In this document: piece by piece, positions 31,533-40,585 of the stretch
Layout of the letters: the number at the start of each line of letters is the position of its first letter
Position numbering within the stretch: the first letter of the stretch is position 1
Source: Acidibrevibacterium fodinaquatile
Lineage (GTDB): Bacteria; Pseudomonadota; Alphaproteobacteria; Acetobacterales; Acetobacteraceae
Length of the DNA: 64,000 bases
Assembly (NCBI RefSeq): GCF_003352165.1
Contig: NZ_CP029176.1
Span: 806,001 to 870,000 of the forward strand
Direction: 5' to 3'
Program-made: the position numbers and the translations under genes
Notes under the pieces: model-generated
What the model saw: the letters and a program-made list of their open reading frames with translations, nothing else
The model's database searches: none
Told to the model about the DNA's origin: nothing

Positions 31533-33242
31533 ATGACACGGTTGCTGATCGAGAGCGCGGCCCTTGCCGGGCTTGCGCTCGCCGGCTTCCTGATTGCCGC
31601 CGGTGCCAATGCCTATATCGTGCAGGTGCTGTTCTCGACCGCGCTCGCGGTGACGCTGGCGGTGGGCTGGAACCTGATCGGCGGCATGGCGGGCTATGTC
31701 TCGTTCGGGCAGGTCGCGTTCTTTGGGCTCGGCGCCTATACCGCCGCGCTCGCGATGTTGAACTGGGCGCTGCCTTGGCCGCTCGCCATTCTCTTCGCGG
31801 CCCTGATTGCCGCCCTCCTCGCCTGGCCGCTTGGGCGGATCATGCTGCGGCTCTCGGGCATCTTCTTCGCGCTCGGCATGTTCGGCCTGGCGCGCGTTCT
31901 ACAGATCATCGTCAACGCGCTCGCGATCACCGGCGGGCCGATGGGCACCGCGATCCCGGCCGCGGAGGGGCCGGCGGCGACGGCGATGGCGATGGTGGCG
32001 CTGGCGGCCGGCGCCATCGCGCTGACGATGGCGATCAGCCGCGCGCGTTTCGGGCTGCGGCTTGCGGCTCTCCGCGACGACGCGATCGCCGCCGCCGCCG
32101 CCGGGGTCGATACCGGACGGGTCAAGGTCGCGGCGTTTTGTCTCAGCGCCGGCCTCGCCGCCGCCGCTGGCGCGCTTTATGCCCGCAATGTCGGCTATAT
32201 CGATCCCGCCAGCGGGTTTGCCGGCACGATCGAATTGCAGACCGTGCTGATGGTGCTCGCCGGCGGCATCGGCACGGTGTGGGGGCCGGTTTTGGGTGGG
32301 GTCGTGATCTCGCTGCTCAGCACCGCGCTCTGGGCAAGATTTCCGACCGAGCAGCAGATCATCCTCGGTGCGCTCACCCTTTTGCTTGCGGTCGCGATGC
32401 CGGGTGGCCTCGCTTCTCTCCCGCCGCTCAGTTGCTGGCTCCGCCGGCCGAGGCTCGGCGCGTTCGCGCCGGTGGCCGCGCCGCCGGCGCCCGTCGCCGC
32501 GGCCAGCGACGGCGCCGGCGCGGTTCTCGCTTGCCGCGCGCTCGGCAAGCGCTTCGGCGGCGTCGTCGCCGTCACTGGCGTCGATCTCGCGGTCGCGCCG
32601 GGGGAGATCCTCGCCGTGATCGGCCCGAACGGCGCCGGCAAAAGCACGCTCTTTGACATGATCTCGGCATTTTCCGCGCCGAGCAGTGGCGAGATCCGCT
32701 TTCGCGGCGAGCTTTGCGCGATGCCGCCGCATCTCCTGGCGCGCGCCGGCCTTGCGCGGACATTTCAGACCAGCCGGCTCTTTCCCCATCTCACCGTGTT
32801 CGAGACGGTTCTGCTCGCCGCCTGCTCGCGCCATCGCCGCTGGCGGGACGCCGTGTCCGCGGCGAGCGCGCTGCTGGTTGCGATCGGCCTCGCGGAGGAT
32901 GCCGAGCAGTTTCCCGATGCGTTGCCGCCGGGGCGCCAGCGTTTGCTCGAGATCGCGCGGGCGCTGGCTCTCGCGCCGGCGGTCTTGCTGCTCGATGAGG
33001 CGATGGCGGGGATGACGGCGGCGGAAATCGCGCGGGTGCAGGCGGTGTTGCGCGCGGCGGCGCAGCGCGGCACCGCGATCGTTGCGATCGAGCACGTGCT
33101 GCCGGCGATCGCGACGCTGGCTTCGCGGGCGCAGGTGCTCGACAATGGCGAGACTATCGCCGAAGGTCTGCCGGCCGCGGTGCTCAGCGACCCGGTGGTC
33201 ATCGCCGCCTATCTCGGCAGCGACGACATGGCGGTTGCGTGA
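31533..33242 (+). CDS. Fused LivM-LivG: HAAT permease and ATP-binding protein in one chain
   Basis: 569 aa. Residues 1 to about 300 are a LivM permease ([26 protein letters not shown]); about 301-325 form an Ala/Pro-rich linker (GAFAPVAAPPAPVAAASDGAG); about 326-569 are a LivG ATPase with Walker A GPNGAGKSTLFDM and Walker B VLLLDEAMAGM. The signature is degenerate (LPPGRQRLLEIARALA). No stop or frameshift separates the halves. Livg-type subunits are normally free, so fusion fixes permease:ATPase stoichiometry. LivF starts on the last base of its stop codon (TGATG). Confidence 0.93.
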   Translation: MTRLLIESAALAGLALAGFLIAAGANAYIVQVLFSTALAVTLAVGWNLIGGMAGYVSFGQVAFFGLGAYTAALAMLNWALPWPLAILFAALIAALLAWPLGRIMLRLSGIFFALGMFGLARVLQIIVNALAITGGPMGTAIPAAEGPAATAMAMVALAAGAIALTMAISRARFGLRLAALRDDAIAAAAAGVDTGRVKVAAFCLSAGLAAAAGALYARNVGYIDPASGFAGTIELQTVLMVLAGGIGTVWGPVLGGVVISLLSTALWARFPTEQQIILGALTLLLAVAMPGGLASLPPLSCWLRRPRLGAFAPVAAPPAPVAAASDGAGAVLACRALGKRFGGVVAVTGVDLAVAPGEILAVIGPNGAGKSTLFDMISAFSAPSSGEIRFRGELCAMPPHLLARAGLARTFQTSRLFPHLTVFETVLLAACSRHRRWRDAVSAASALLVAIGLAEDAEQFPDALPPGRQRLLEIARALALAPAVLLLDEAMAGMTAAEIARVQAVLRAAAQRGTAIVAIEHVLPAIATLASRAQVLDNGETIAEGLPAAVLSDPVVIAAYLGSDDMAVA

Positions 33243-33970
33243 TGAACGCGGGCGCGCTGCTCGAGGTCGCGGCGATTTCGGCGGGATATCGTCGGGTCAC
33301 GATCCTACATGCGATCAGCTTCGCGCTCGCGCCCGGTGAGCGTCTTGCCGTGGTCGGGGCCAATGGCGCCGGCAAAACCACGTTGCTGCGCGCCATCATG
33401 GGCCAGATTCCGCTGAGCGCGGGGCGGATCCGCTTTGCCGGCGCGGCGCTCGACGGCACCTCGATCGCCGCGCGCGCGCGTGCCGGTCTCGGCTATTGCC
33501 CGGAGGGACGCCAGCTCTTTCCGCTGATGAGTGTTGCGGAAAATCTCGAACTCGGGGCGGCGCGCGTCGCGGCGGCGGAGCGGCGGCGGCGGCGTGAGGA
33601 GGTGCTGGCGATTTTTCCGCGTCTTGGCAATCTGCTCGGCCGCGATGCCGGGCTTCTTTCGGGGGGCGAGCAGCAGATGGTTGCGATCGGCCGCGCCCTG
33701 ATGGGCAGGCCACGGCTGTTGCTGCTCGATGAGCCCTCGACCGGGCTTGCGCCACGGATCGTCCATGAACTCTATGCGGCGCTGGCCGGTCTGGCTGCGG
33801 TCGGCGTCTTGGTCGTCGAACAGAATGCGCGCGCTGCCTTGCGCTTTGCCGATCGCGCCATCGTGCTCGCGGACGGCGCGATCGTCGCCGCGGCGCCGGC
33901 GGCGGAATTGCGCGACGATCCGCGCGTGGTCGCGGCCTATGTCGGCGCCGGGCGCGTGGCCGCGGCTTGA
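33242..33970 (+). CDS. livF: HAAT ABC transporter ATP-binding protein, LivF family
   Basis: ATPase of 242 aa: Walker A GANGAGKTTLLRA, signature LLSGGEQQMVAIGRAL, Walker B LLLLDEPSTGL. ATG 33242 shares a base with the previous stop; a GTG one codon upstream is possible. It supplies the canonical signature lacking in the fused LivG half. Confidence 0.93.
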   Translation: MNAGALLEVAAISAGYRRVTILHAISFALAPGERLAVVGANGAGKTTLLRAIMGQIPLSAGRIRFAGAALDGTSIAARARAGLGYCPEGRQLFPLMSVAENLELGAARVAAAERRRRREEVLAIFPRLGNLLGRDAGLLSGGEQQMVAIGRALMGRPRLLLLDEPSTGLAPRIVHELYAALAGLAAVGVLVVEQNARAALRFADRAIVLADGAIVAAAPAAELRDDPRVVAAYVGAGRVAAA

Positions 33971-34022
33971 CGGAAAAGGGCGCGAAAACCTACGCTCATG
34001 ACGAGAAGAAAAGGGAGGGGCG

Positions 34023-34430
34023 ATGATGCAGGCGGGGGACGCGGATGCGGAAGCCTTGGCGCGGCGCTTTGCGGCATTGCCCGCATTGCTCACGGAAGAC
34101 GATGATCTTCGCCGGCGGGGCGCGGAATTTTGCACGACCTGCCTGATCGGCATCGCCGCGATCCCGTTTCTCCTGACCGTCGCGCCGGGGATGACAGTGC
34201 ATCTCGCCCGTGGGCCGCATCTGATGCGTTCGTTCGATTTTTCAGTGCGCGGTACAGCGGCGGCGTGGACGCGATTTTGGCAGGCGGTGCCGCCGCCGGG
34301 CTGGCACGATCTTTTTGCCCTCACCAAACGCGGCGAGATGACCATCGAGGGCGATTTGCATCCGTTCATGGCGCATCTGCAGGTGATGAAGGATCTTCTC
34401 GCCCTGCCGCGCCGGCGCGCGGGAGCCTGA
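34023..34430 (+). CDS. Small SCP2-like/hypothetical protein
   Basis: A 135-aa protein with a strong GGGAGGGG ribosome-binding site. The middle is a hydrophobic strand-rich region (LIGIAAIPFLLTVAPGMTVHLA) and the end (GEMTIEGDLHPFMAHLQVMKDLLALP) resembles sterol-carrier-protein-2-like lipid-binding domains, in which a small ligand pocket is formed. No catalytic motif. It precedes an alpha/beta hydrolase by 1 bp, so it may help present a hydrophobic substrate. The family call is tentative; I am confident only that it is a gene. Confidence 0.75.
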   Translation: MMQAGDADAEALARRFAALPALLTEDDDLRRRGAEFCTTCLIGIAAIPFLLTVAPGMTVHLARGPHLMRSFDFSVRGTAAAWTRFWQAVPPPGWHDLFALTKRGEMTIEGDLHPFMAHLQVMKDLLALPRRRAGA

Positions 34431-34431
34431 C

Positions 34432-35301
34432 ATGGCGGAGAGCGCGACGATCGAGCCGATCATCGGCCGCTATCTCAACCTCAGCATCGCCGGGCGCCGG
34501 CAGCGGCTTTATTTCGAGGAGGCGGGCAGCGGCATTCCCCTGCTCTGCCTGCACACCGCCGGCGCAGATGGCCGGCAATGGCGCCATCTCATGGCCGATG
34601 AGGCGATATCCCGGCATTTCCGTGTCCTTGCCTTTGATCTTCCCTGGCACGGCAAATCGAACCCGCCGGAGGGCTATGAGCGCGAGACCTACCGCCTGAC
34701 CACGGCGGATTATGTTGCGACCATTCGGGCATTTTGCGCCGCCCTCGCCCTCGATCGCCCGGTTGTGATGGGATGCTCGATCGGCGGGCGCATCGTGCTC
34801 GAACTCGCGATCGCGCATGCGCGCGAATTCCGCGCTCTTATCGGCCTCGAAGCGGCGGATTTTCAGACGGCGTGGTACGATACCGCGTGGCTCAACCGGC
34901 CGGATGTGCATGGCGGCGCGGTGTGCGCGGCATTGGTGTCCGGCCTGATCGCGCCGACCAGCCCGGAGGCCGCGCGCCACGAGACACTCTGGCATTATCT
35001 CCAGAGCGGGCCGGGGATTTTTCAGGGCGATCTCTATTTCTACCGTGTCGATGGCGATCTGCGCGGCCGGGTTGCCGGCATCGATACCCGAACATGCCCG
35101 CTCTATCTCCTCACCGGCGACTATGATTTTTCCTGCACGCCCGAAGATACCAAGCGCACCGCGGCGCAAATTCCCGGCGCCGAGATCACCATCATGAGCG
35201 AACTGGGGCATTTCCCGATGAGCGAGAACCCGGCGCAGTTCCGCCGCTATATCCTCCCCGTGCTCGAGCGCATCCGCGCCCAGCCGGAGGCCGGGCAATG
35301 A
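34432..35301 (+). CDS. Alpha/beta hydrolase
   Basis: 289-aa alpha/beta-hydrolase fold enzyme. Nucleophile elbow GCSIGG gives Ser116; the acid is probably Asp232 (LTGDYDF) and the base His260 (ELGHFPM). An HTAGADGRQW segment forms the oxyanion region. Such enzymes in catabolic operons cleave esters, lactones or C-C bonds of ring-fission products. It overlaps the second binding protein by 4 bp. Confidence 0.9.
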   Translation: MAESATIEPIIGRYLNLSIAGRRQRLYFEEAGSGIPLLCLHTAGADGRQWRHLMADEAISRHFRVLAFDLPWHGKSNPPEGYERETYRLTTADYVATIRAFCAALALDRPVVMGCSIGGRIVLELAIAHAREFRALIGLEAADFQTAWYDTAWLNRPDVHGGAVCAALVSGLIAPTSPEAARHETLWHYLQSGPGIFQGDLYFYRVDGDLRGRVAGIDTRTCPLYLLTGDYDFSCTPEDTKRTAAQIPGAEITIMSELGHFPMSENPAQFRRYILPVLERIRAQPEAGQ

Positions 35302-36521
35302 GCGCTTTCGGACGGCGCACATTGCTTGCTGGCGCCGCGATGATGGCCGCGCCGCGTGTCGCGCGCGCGGCCGAAGAACGCCCGATCAGGATCGGCGTTT
35401 TGAACGATCCCAATGGTGTTTATGCCGATAATGGCGGTCTTGGTTCGGTGATCGCAGCACAATTGGCGGCGGAGGATTTCGGCGGCGCCGTGCTCGGGCG
35501 GAAAATCGAGGTGATTTCTGGCGATCATCAGAACAAGCCCGATCTCGCCGCCGGCATCGCCCGCGAATGGATCGATCGCCAGGGCGTTGATGTCATCGCC
35601 GATGGCGCGTCATCGGCCGCCGGGCTCGCGATCCAGCAGGTCACCCGCGAAAAGCAACGCATCTTCATCATCACCGGCCCCGCGACATCCGATCTCACGG
35701 GGAAAGCCTGCTCGCCGTTCGGCTTTCATTTCAGCTATGACACCTACGCCCAGGCCAAGGGCACCGCGACGGCGTTGACGCAGAATGGCGGCGAGAGCTG
35801 GTTCTTCATCACCGCCGATTACGCGTTCGGCGCCGCGATGGAACGCGATGCGCGGCGCTTCGTCGAGCAAAGCGGCGGCAAGGTGCTCGGCAGTATTCGC
35901 CACCCGCTCGGCGCCACCGATTTTTCCTCCTATCTGCTCGCCGCCCAAAGCTCGGGCGCCAAAGTCATCGGCCTTTGCAATGCCGGCACCGATACGCAAA
36001 ACACCGTGAAGCAGGCATCGGAATTCGGCATCGTCCGCGGCGGCCAGCGCCTCGCGGCGCTGGTGATGTTCATCACCGACGTGATTGCGATCGGTCTGCC
36101 GACGGCGCAAGGCCTGGTGTTGACGACGGCGTTCTATTGGGACCGCACGCCCGCGACACGGGCCTGGTCACAGCGCTTCATGGCCCATAAGCCGAAACCG
36201 CCGAGCATGCTGCAAGCCGGCGTCTATAGCGGCGTTCGCCATTATCTGCAGGCGGTCAAGGATGGCGGCACCAGCGATCCGGTTGCCGTCGCCGCGCGCA
36301 TGCACCAGACCCCGGTCAATGACATGAACAATACCAACGTCACCATTCGCGCCGATGGCCGGCTGATGTGCGCGATGTATTTGATGCAGGTGAAATCGCC
36401 CGCCGAGTCGAAGGCGCCGTTCGATGTCTATCGTGAGATCGCGGCGATGGCGGATGGCGCCGCGTTTCGCCCCGCGAGCGAGGGCGGTTGCCCCCTGGTT
36501 GCATCGCGGGGCACGCCATGA
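35298..36521 (+). CDS. ABC transporter substrate-binding protein (HAAT), second of two
   Basis: 407-aa periplasmic binding protein. N-terminal Tat-type signal GRRTLLAGAAMMAAPRVARA. The mature part starts RPIRIGVLNDPNGVYADNGG and contains GREIEV-like strand and the GLAIQQVTREKQRIFIITGP segment. It diverges from the first binding protein of the operon and resembles binding proteins of small polar metabolites. A second binding protein lets one permease serve two ligands. Start overlaps the hydrolase stop (ATGA). Confidence 0.9.
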   Translation: MSAFGRRTLLAGAAMMAAPRVARAAEERPIRIGVLNDPNGVYADNGGLGSVIAAQLAAEDFGGAVLGRKIEVISGDHQNKPDLAAGIAREWIDRQGVDVIADGASSAAGLAIQQVTREKQRIFIITGPATSDLTGKACSPFGFHFSYDTYAQAKGTATALTQNGGESWFFITADYAFGAAMERDARRFVEQSGGKVLGSIRHPLGATDFSSYLLAAQSSGAKVIGLCNAGTDTQNTVKQASEFGIVRGGQRLAALVMFITDVIAIGLPTAQGLVLTTAFYWDRTPATRAWSQRFMAHKPKPPSMLQAGVYSGVRHYLQAVKDGGTSDPVAVAARMHQTPVNDMNNTNVTIRADGRLMCAMYLMQVKSPAESKAPFDVYREIAAMADGAAFRPASEGGCPLVASRGTP

Positions 36522-37405
36522 GCGCCGCCGGGATGATCGGCTGCATTGGGCTTGGCGTCATGGGCGAGCCGATTTGCCGCAATCTCGTGCAGAAATCCGG
36601 GCGGAGGGTAATCGGCTTCGATACCCGGGAGGCGCCGCTCGCGCGTCTTGCCGCCCAGGGTGTGTGCGCCGCCGCCGGGGTTGCCGAGGTGATGCGCGAG
36701 GCCGATTTCGTGTTTCTCTCGCTTCCCAGCGGGCGCGAGGTCGCGGCGCTGTGCGCGGGCGCCGAGGGATTGCCGGCGCAGGCCCGGCGCGGGCAGATCA
36801 TCGTCGATCTCGGCACCTCGCCGCCGGCGCTGGCGCGCGATCTCACCGAGCGGTTCGCAGCGCGCGGCGCCGGGTTCGCCGATGCCCCGGTCGCGCGCAC
36901 CCGGGCCGCCGCCGAGCGGGGTGAGCTCAGCGTCATGGTCGGCGCGGCGCCGGAGATTTTCGCGGCCTTGCGACCGCTCCTCGAAAATTTCGCGACCGAC
37001 ATCACCCATTGCGGCCCGCCCGGCGCCGGCCAGGTGGTGAAGATCCTCAACAACATGGTGCTCGCCGAAACCGTCGTCGCGCTTTCGGAGGCGCTCGCCA
37101 TCGCGCGCGGCGAGGGTGTCGATGGCGCGTTGCTGTTTGAGGCTCTGGCGCGGGGTTCGGCGGATAGTTTCGCGCTCCGCAATCACGGGATGAAGGCGCT
37201 GCTGCCGGGCGAGTTTCCTGAACGCGCGTTTTCGGCGGTCTATGCGCGCAAGGATCTCGGCTACGCGCTCGATCTCGCGCGAGCGCAGGGTCTCCCCGTC
37301 GCCGGCGCGGAAAACGCGGCGCAGCTTCTCGAGCGCGCCATCGCGGCGGGGGACGGCGAACGCTACTGGCCGGTTTTGAGCCGCGCTTTCACGCGCAGCC
37401 GATGA
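36518..37405 (+). CDS. NAD(P)-dependent beta-hydroxyacid dehydrogenase (HIBADH family)
   Basis: 295-aa enzyme of the 3-hydroxyisobutyrate/tartronate-semialdehyde reductase family. N-terminal Rossmann motif GCIGLGVMGEPI; substrate loop DAPVARTRAAAERGELSVMVG (normally DAPVSGG-like, here with RTRAA); catalytic Lys in GAGQVVKILNN. ATG 36518 overlaps the previous stop by 4 bp. Last gene of the operon. The altered substrate loop suggests an unusual substrate. Confidence 0.9.
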   Translation: MSAAGMIGCIGLGVMGEPICRNLVQKSGRRVIGFDTREAPLARLAAQGVCAAAGVAEVMREADFVFLSLPSGREVAALCAGAEGLPAQARRGQIIVDLGTSPPALARDLTERFAARGAGFADAPVARTRAAAERGELSVMVGAAPEIFAALRPLLENFATDITHCGPPGAGQVVKILNNMVLAETVVALSEALAIARGEGVDGALLFEALARGSADSFALRNHGMKALLPGEFPERAFSAVYARKDLGYALDLARAQGLPVAGAENAAQLLERAIAAGDGERYWPVLSRAFTRSR

Positions 37406-37451
37406 TGGCCCGCGCCGTGATATTGCCCACGCGGCCTGATAAATTCCCCGA

Positions 37452-38657
37452 TCAGCGCGGCAGCAGCAGATATTCCGCCCCGCGCGCGTTCATCCGCCCG
37501 GCGCGATCGGCGGCGTCTTTGTCCCAGCCGAAAAAGATATCGGCGCGCAGCGGCCCGGTGATGGCGCCGCCGAGATCCTGTGCGACCATCAGCCGCGCGA
37601 GTGGCGCCTGTTTCAGCGGGTCGGTGGTCGCGATGAAGACGGGCGCGCCGAGCGGGATAAATTCGCGGTCGATGGCGAGCGAGCGCCCCGGCGTCAGCGG
37701 TGCGCCGAGCGTGCCGGGCGGGCCGAGATCGGCGGGATAATCGCGCAATTCACGAAAAAAGACGTAGTTCGGGTTCTCCTCCATCACCGCTTGCGCCGCT
37801 TTGGGGTGCGCGGTCAGCCAGGCGCGGATGGTCTGCTCGGAGATCTGATCGGCGCTGATCTCACCGCGCGCAGCAAGCAGGCGGCCGATCGGCACGTAGG
37901 GCCGGCCATTCTGTCCGGCATAGGCCACCCGCACCAGCGTGCCATCCGGCAGAGCGATGCGGCCGGCGCCTTGGATTTGCAGGAAAAACGCATCGATCGG
38001 GCTATTGACCCAAAGGAGCGCGAGGCGCTGGCTGACAAGCGCCCCGGCATCGATTTCGGCGCGCGTCGGGTAGGGGGCGAGGCGACCATTGACGACCCGC
38101 CCGACGATATGGTGGCCCTTGAGATCAGCGGCGAACTCGCCGAGATCGGCGGTGACGAGATCGAGCGGACGGCCGAGCAACGGCGTCTGGAACGCGCCGC
38201 CCGGGCTGCGCGCGCCGTGCAAGGTCGGCTCATAATAGCCGGTATAGAGGGCATCACCCTGGCTTGCGTCACCAATTTGGTAAGGCTGAAACCCGGTTTC
38301 GAAGAAATGCCGGGCCGCGTTCTGATCCCCCGCGGGGACGTGGCGGGCTTGTTCGCAGAGCCCGCGCCACGCTTCTGCCCGACCGCCGCGCGTCGCCGCG
38401 AGCCCTTCGCCGCCGAGCCGCTGATCCGCCGGCATCACCGCCAGCCGCGCGCAGCTCCGCATGAAGGTGCTCAGGGCGGCGGCGCTGTCATCCTGCGCCC
38501 AGCCCGGGAGATCGGTGAAGGCGACTGGCGCCAGCGTCATAGACGGCGATGATGACGACGGCGCGGGCGGCGCGACGCAAGCAGCCAGCATGAGCGACAG
38601 GGTCAGCCCCGCCGCCAGCAGCCAGGATCGGCGCCGCAAGATCTCGCCTTCACGCAT
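37452..38657 (-). CDS. mltA: Membrane-bound lytic murein transglycosylase A
   Basis: Periplasmic enzyme that cleaves peptidoglycan with 1,6-anhydro product. Lipoprotein signal ending LMLAAC (Cys about residue 27). The MltA and 3D domains follow; the catalytic Asp is in the conserved QDLGGAITGPLRADIFFG segment. Length 401 aa is standard. It follows the Tim44-domain gene by 16 bp on the same strand. Confidence 0.93.
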   Translation of the reverse strand: MREGEILRRRSWLLAAGLTLSLMLAACVAPPAPSSSSPSMTLAPVAFTDLPGWAQDDSAAALSTFMRSCARLAVMPADQRLGGEGLAATRGGRAEAWRGLCEQARHVPAGDQNAARHFFETGFQPYQIGDASQGDALYTGYYEPTLHGARSPGGAFQTPLLGRPLDLVTADLGEFAADLKGHHIVGRVVNGRLAPYPTRAEIDAGALVSQRLALLWVNSPIDAFFLQIQGAGRIALPDGTLVRVAYAGQNGRPYVPIGRLLAARGEISADQISEQTIRAWLTAHPKAAQAVMEENPNYVFFRELRDYPADLGPPGTLGAPLTPGRSLAIDREFIPLGAPVFIATTDPLKQAPLARLMVAQDLGGAITGPLRADIFFGWDKDAADRAGRMNARGAEYLLLPR

Positions 38658-38673
38658 CGAAATTCCTCGGGAC

Positions 38674-39336
38674 TCAGTGGCTTTGCGCCGCCGCCAGCCG
38701 CCAGGTCGGATCGGCGCTGGTGAGGTCGCGCTCGAAAACCCAGAGATCGGTGATCTCGGTCACCGCCTCGTTGCCGTGGACGATTTCGCCGTTTGGTCCG
38801 CGGGTCAGGCTCACCTGATCCGAGACGAAGCGGACAGTGATGCTGGCGCGCGTGCCGGCGAGGGCGGCATCGGTGATGGTTGCGGCGAGCAGCGCCTTGA
38901 TCTCGGTCTCGAGGGTTTCGCCGGCGGCTTCGCGGGCGCTGATCGCGGCCTCGAAAACCTGCCGAGTTTCCGGGCCGAGCAGCGGCGCCAGCGTGGCGCG
39001 ATCGCCTTTCGCATAGGCGGTGACGATGAGGCGAAAGGCGCCCTCGGCGCCGATCAGGAACGCCATCGGGTCGAAGCCGCGATCGATGCCGCGCATCTGC
39101 GCGAGCGTTTGCGCGGCCGGGCTGTCGGGCGGGGGAAAGCCGCGGGTCGGCGCCGGCGGCGCGGTGACGGGTTCGGCATGGCCCTCGATCACGGTGCCGC
39201 CCTCGGCGAGGCTCGGCGGCGAGGCCGGGCGCTCGAAGCCGGTGCGCCGGCCAAGCACGCTGCGCAGCCGGAGCACCAGAAACAACGCGATCATCCCGAA
39301 TAGGATCAGATCAATCGGAAATCCGCTCGCGCCCAT
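38674..39336 (-). CDS. timA: Tim44-domain protein (TimA)
   Basis: 220-aa membrane-anchored protein. One N-terminal transmembrane helix (IDLILFGMIALFLVLRLRSVLG), a Pro-rich linker, then a Tim44-like domain (about residues 85-215: FLIGAEGAFRLIVTAYAKGD ... ITDLWVFERDL). Alphaproteobacterial relatives of mitochondrial Tim44 sit beside mltA, as here. The role is in the envelope; precise function is not settled. Confidence 0.9.
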   Translation of the reverse strand: MGASGFPIDLILFGMIALFLVLRLRSVLGRRTGFERPASPPSLAEGGTVIEGHAEPVTAPPAPTRGFPPPDSPAAQTLAQMRGIDRGFDPMAFLIGAEGAFRLIVTAYAKGDRATLAPLLGPETRQVFEAAISAREAAGETLETEIKALLAATITDAALAGTRASITVRFVSDQVSLTRGPNGEIVHGNEAVTEITDLWVFERDLTSADPTWRLAAAQSH

Positions 39337-39389
39337 ACCGCATCCTTTCCCGCCATCTGTCTCGCCGCCGCCAATGACCTTCGTCCATC

Positions 39390-39417
39390 GTCTAGTGGCT
39401 GGCGTCTAGTGGCTGGC
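39390..39417. repeat. Two tandem copies of a 14-bp unit across a stop codon
   Basis: GTCTAGTGGCTGGC occurs twice head to tail. The first-read copy holds the stop codon of the PfkB kinase (minus strand), so the duplication sits exactly at the gene end. Confidence 0.85.
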
Positions 39418-40413
39418 CTGCGCGAGGCCGGCGAGGTCGATCCGCGGGCGGGCGCCGTAATGGCCGATCACCGCCGCCGCGGCGCGGCTGCCGAGCCAGC
39501 CGCTGGCGGCAAGGCCGCGCCCTTGGCTCAGGCCGGTCAGAAAGCCCGCCGCATAGGCGTCGCCAGCGCCGGTGGTATCGACGACCTTCGCCGGCGCCGC
39601 CGGCACCATCGCCTGCTCCGCGCCCTGGACGATCAGGCTGCCGCGTTCGCTGCGTGTCAGGACCGCGAGCGGCACCGCCTGCCGTGCTGCCGCCGCGGCG
39701 CGGTCGAAATCATCGGTCTCGAACAGGCTGGTGATCTCCGCCTCATTGGCAAAAAGGATATCGATCGTCGGCAGCAGCGCCCGGAAGGCGTCGCGATGGC
39801 GGGCGACGCAAAACGGATCGGAGAGCGAGAGCGCGACCTGATTGCCGGCCGCGCGCGCAAGGCTGGCGGCGGCGCGGAAGGCGGCCTGGGCCGGCGCCGG
39901 GTCGAACAAAAACCCCTCAAGATAGAGAGTTTTCGCCGCCTTGATCAGAGCATGGTCGAGATCAGACTCGCTGAACGTCACCGAGGCGCCGAGAAAGGTG
40001 TTCATCGTCCGCTGCCCGTCTGGGGTCACGAGGATGAGGCAACGCGCCGTCGGCGCGCCGTCGGCGAGCGGCGGCGTCGGATAGTGCACGCCGGCGGCGA
40101 CGATATCGTGGCGGAACACCGCGCCGAGCTGATCGGCGGCGACCTTGCCGAGAAACCCGACGCGCGCCCCAAGCCCGGCCGCGACCGCCGCGGTATTGGC
40201 GGCCGAGCCACCGCTGCTTTCGATCCCCGGCGGCATCGCGCCGTAGAGAGTTTCGGCGGCGGTGGCGTCGATCAACTGCATGACGCCTTTGGTCATGCCG
40301 TGCTGGCCGAGAAAATCTTCCGCGACGGGGGCCACGACATCGACGATGGCGTTACCGATGCACAGGAGATCAAGAGACGGGGAGGGGGCGGCGACAGGCG
40401 TCGCGGAAGACAT
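39406..40413 (-). CDS. PfkB-family carbohydrate/nucleoside kinase
   Basis: 335-aa ribokinase-superfamily kinase, adenosine-kinase-like. Domain order: SGGSAANTAAVAAGLGARVGF (substrate lid/GG switch), middle FLEGF strand, C-terminal PfkB signature DTTGAGDAYAAGFL with the catalytic Asp. ATG 40413 chosen because the upstream frame lacks a family-like N-terminus. Substrate could be adenosine, ribose or another sugar. Stands alone between timA and the divergent bactofilin gene. Confidence 0.9.
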   Translation of the reverse strand: MSSATPVAAPSPSLDLLCIGNAIVDVVAPVAEDFLGQHGMTKGVMQLIDATAAETLYGAMPPGIESSGGSAANTAAVAAGLGARVGFLGKVAADQLGAVFRHDIVAAGVHYPTPPLADGAPTARCLILVTPDGQRTMNTFLGASVTFSESDLDHALIKAAKTLYLEGFLFDPAPAQAAFRAAASLARAAGNQVALSLSDPFCVARHRDAFRALLPTIDILFANEAEITSLFETDDFDRAAAAARQAVPLAVLTRSERGSLIVQGAEQAMVPAAPAKVVDTTGAGDAYAAGFLTGLSQGRGLAASGWLGSRAAAAVIGHYGARPRIDLAGLAQASH

Positions 40414-40585
40414 GGCAGGCTCCGATCGAGAGGACGGGCCGGCACGAAAGCCGGCGAAGTTCGGCGGTAGCATCGCCTCGGCGAGGGCACAACCCGGGTT
40501 GCCGTGCGCGACGGGTCCATGATAGCCATGAGATCTCGCATGGCCAACCAGAGGGGCTCAATAGGAGCCCCAGGGGGGAGCTACC

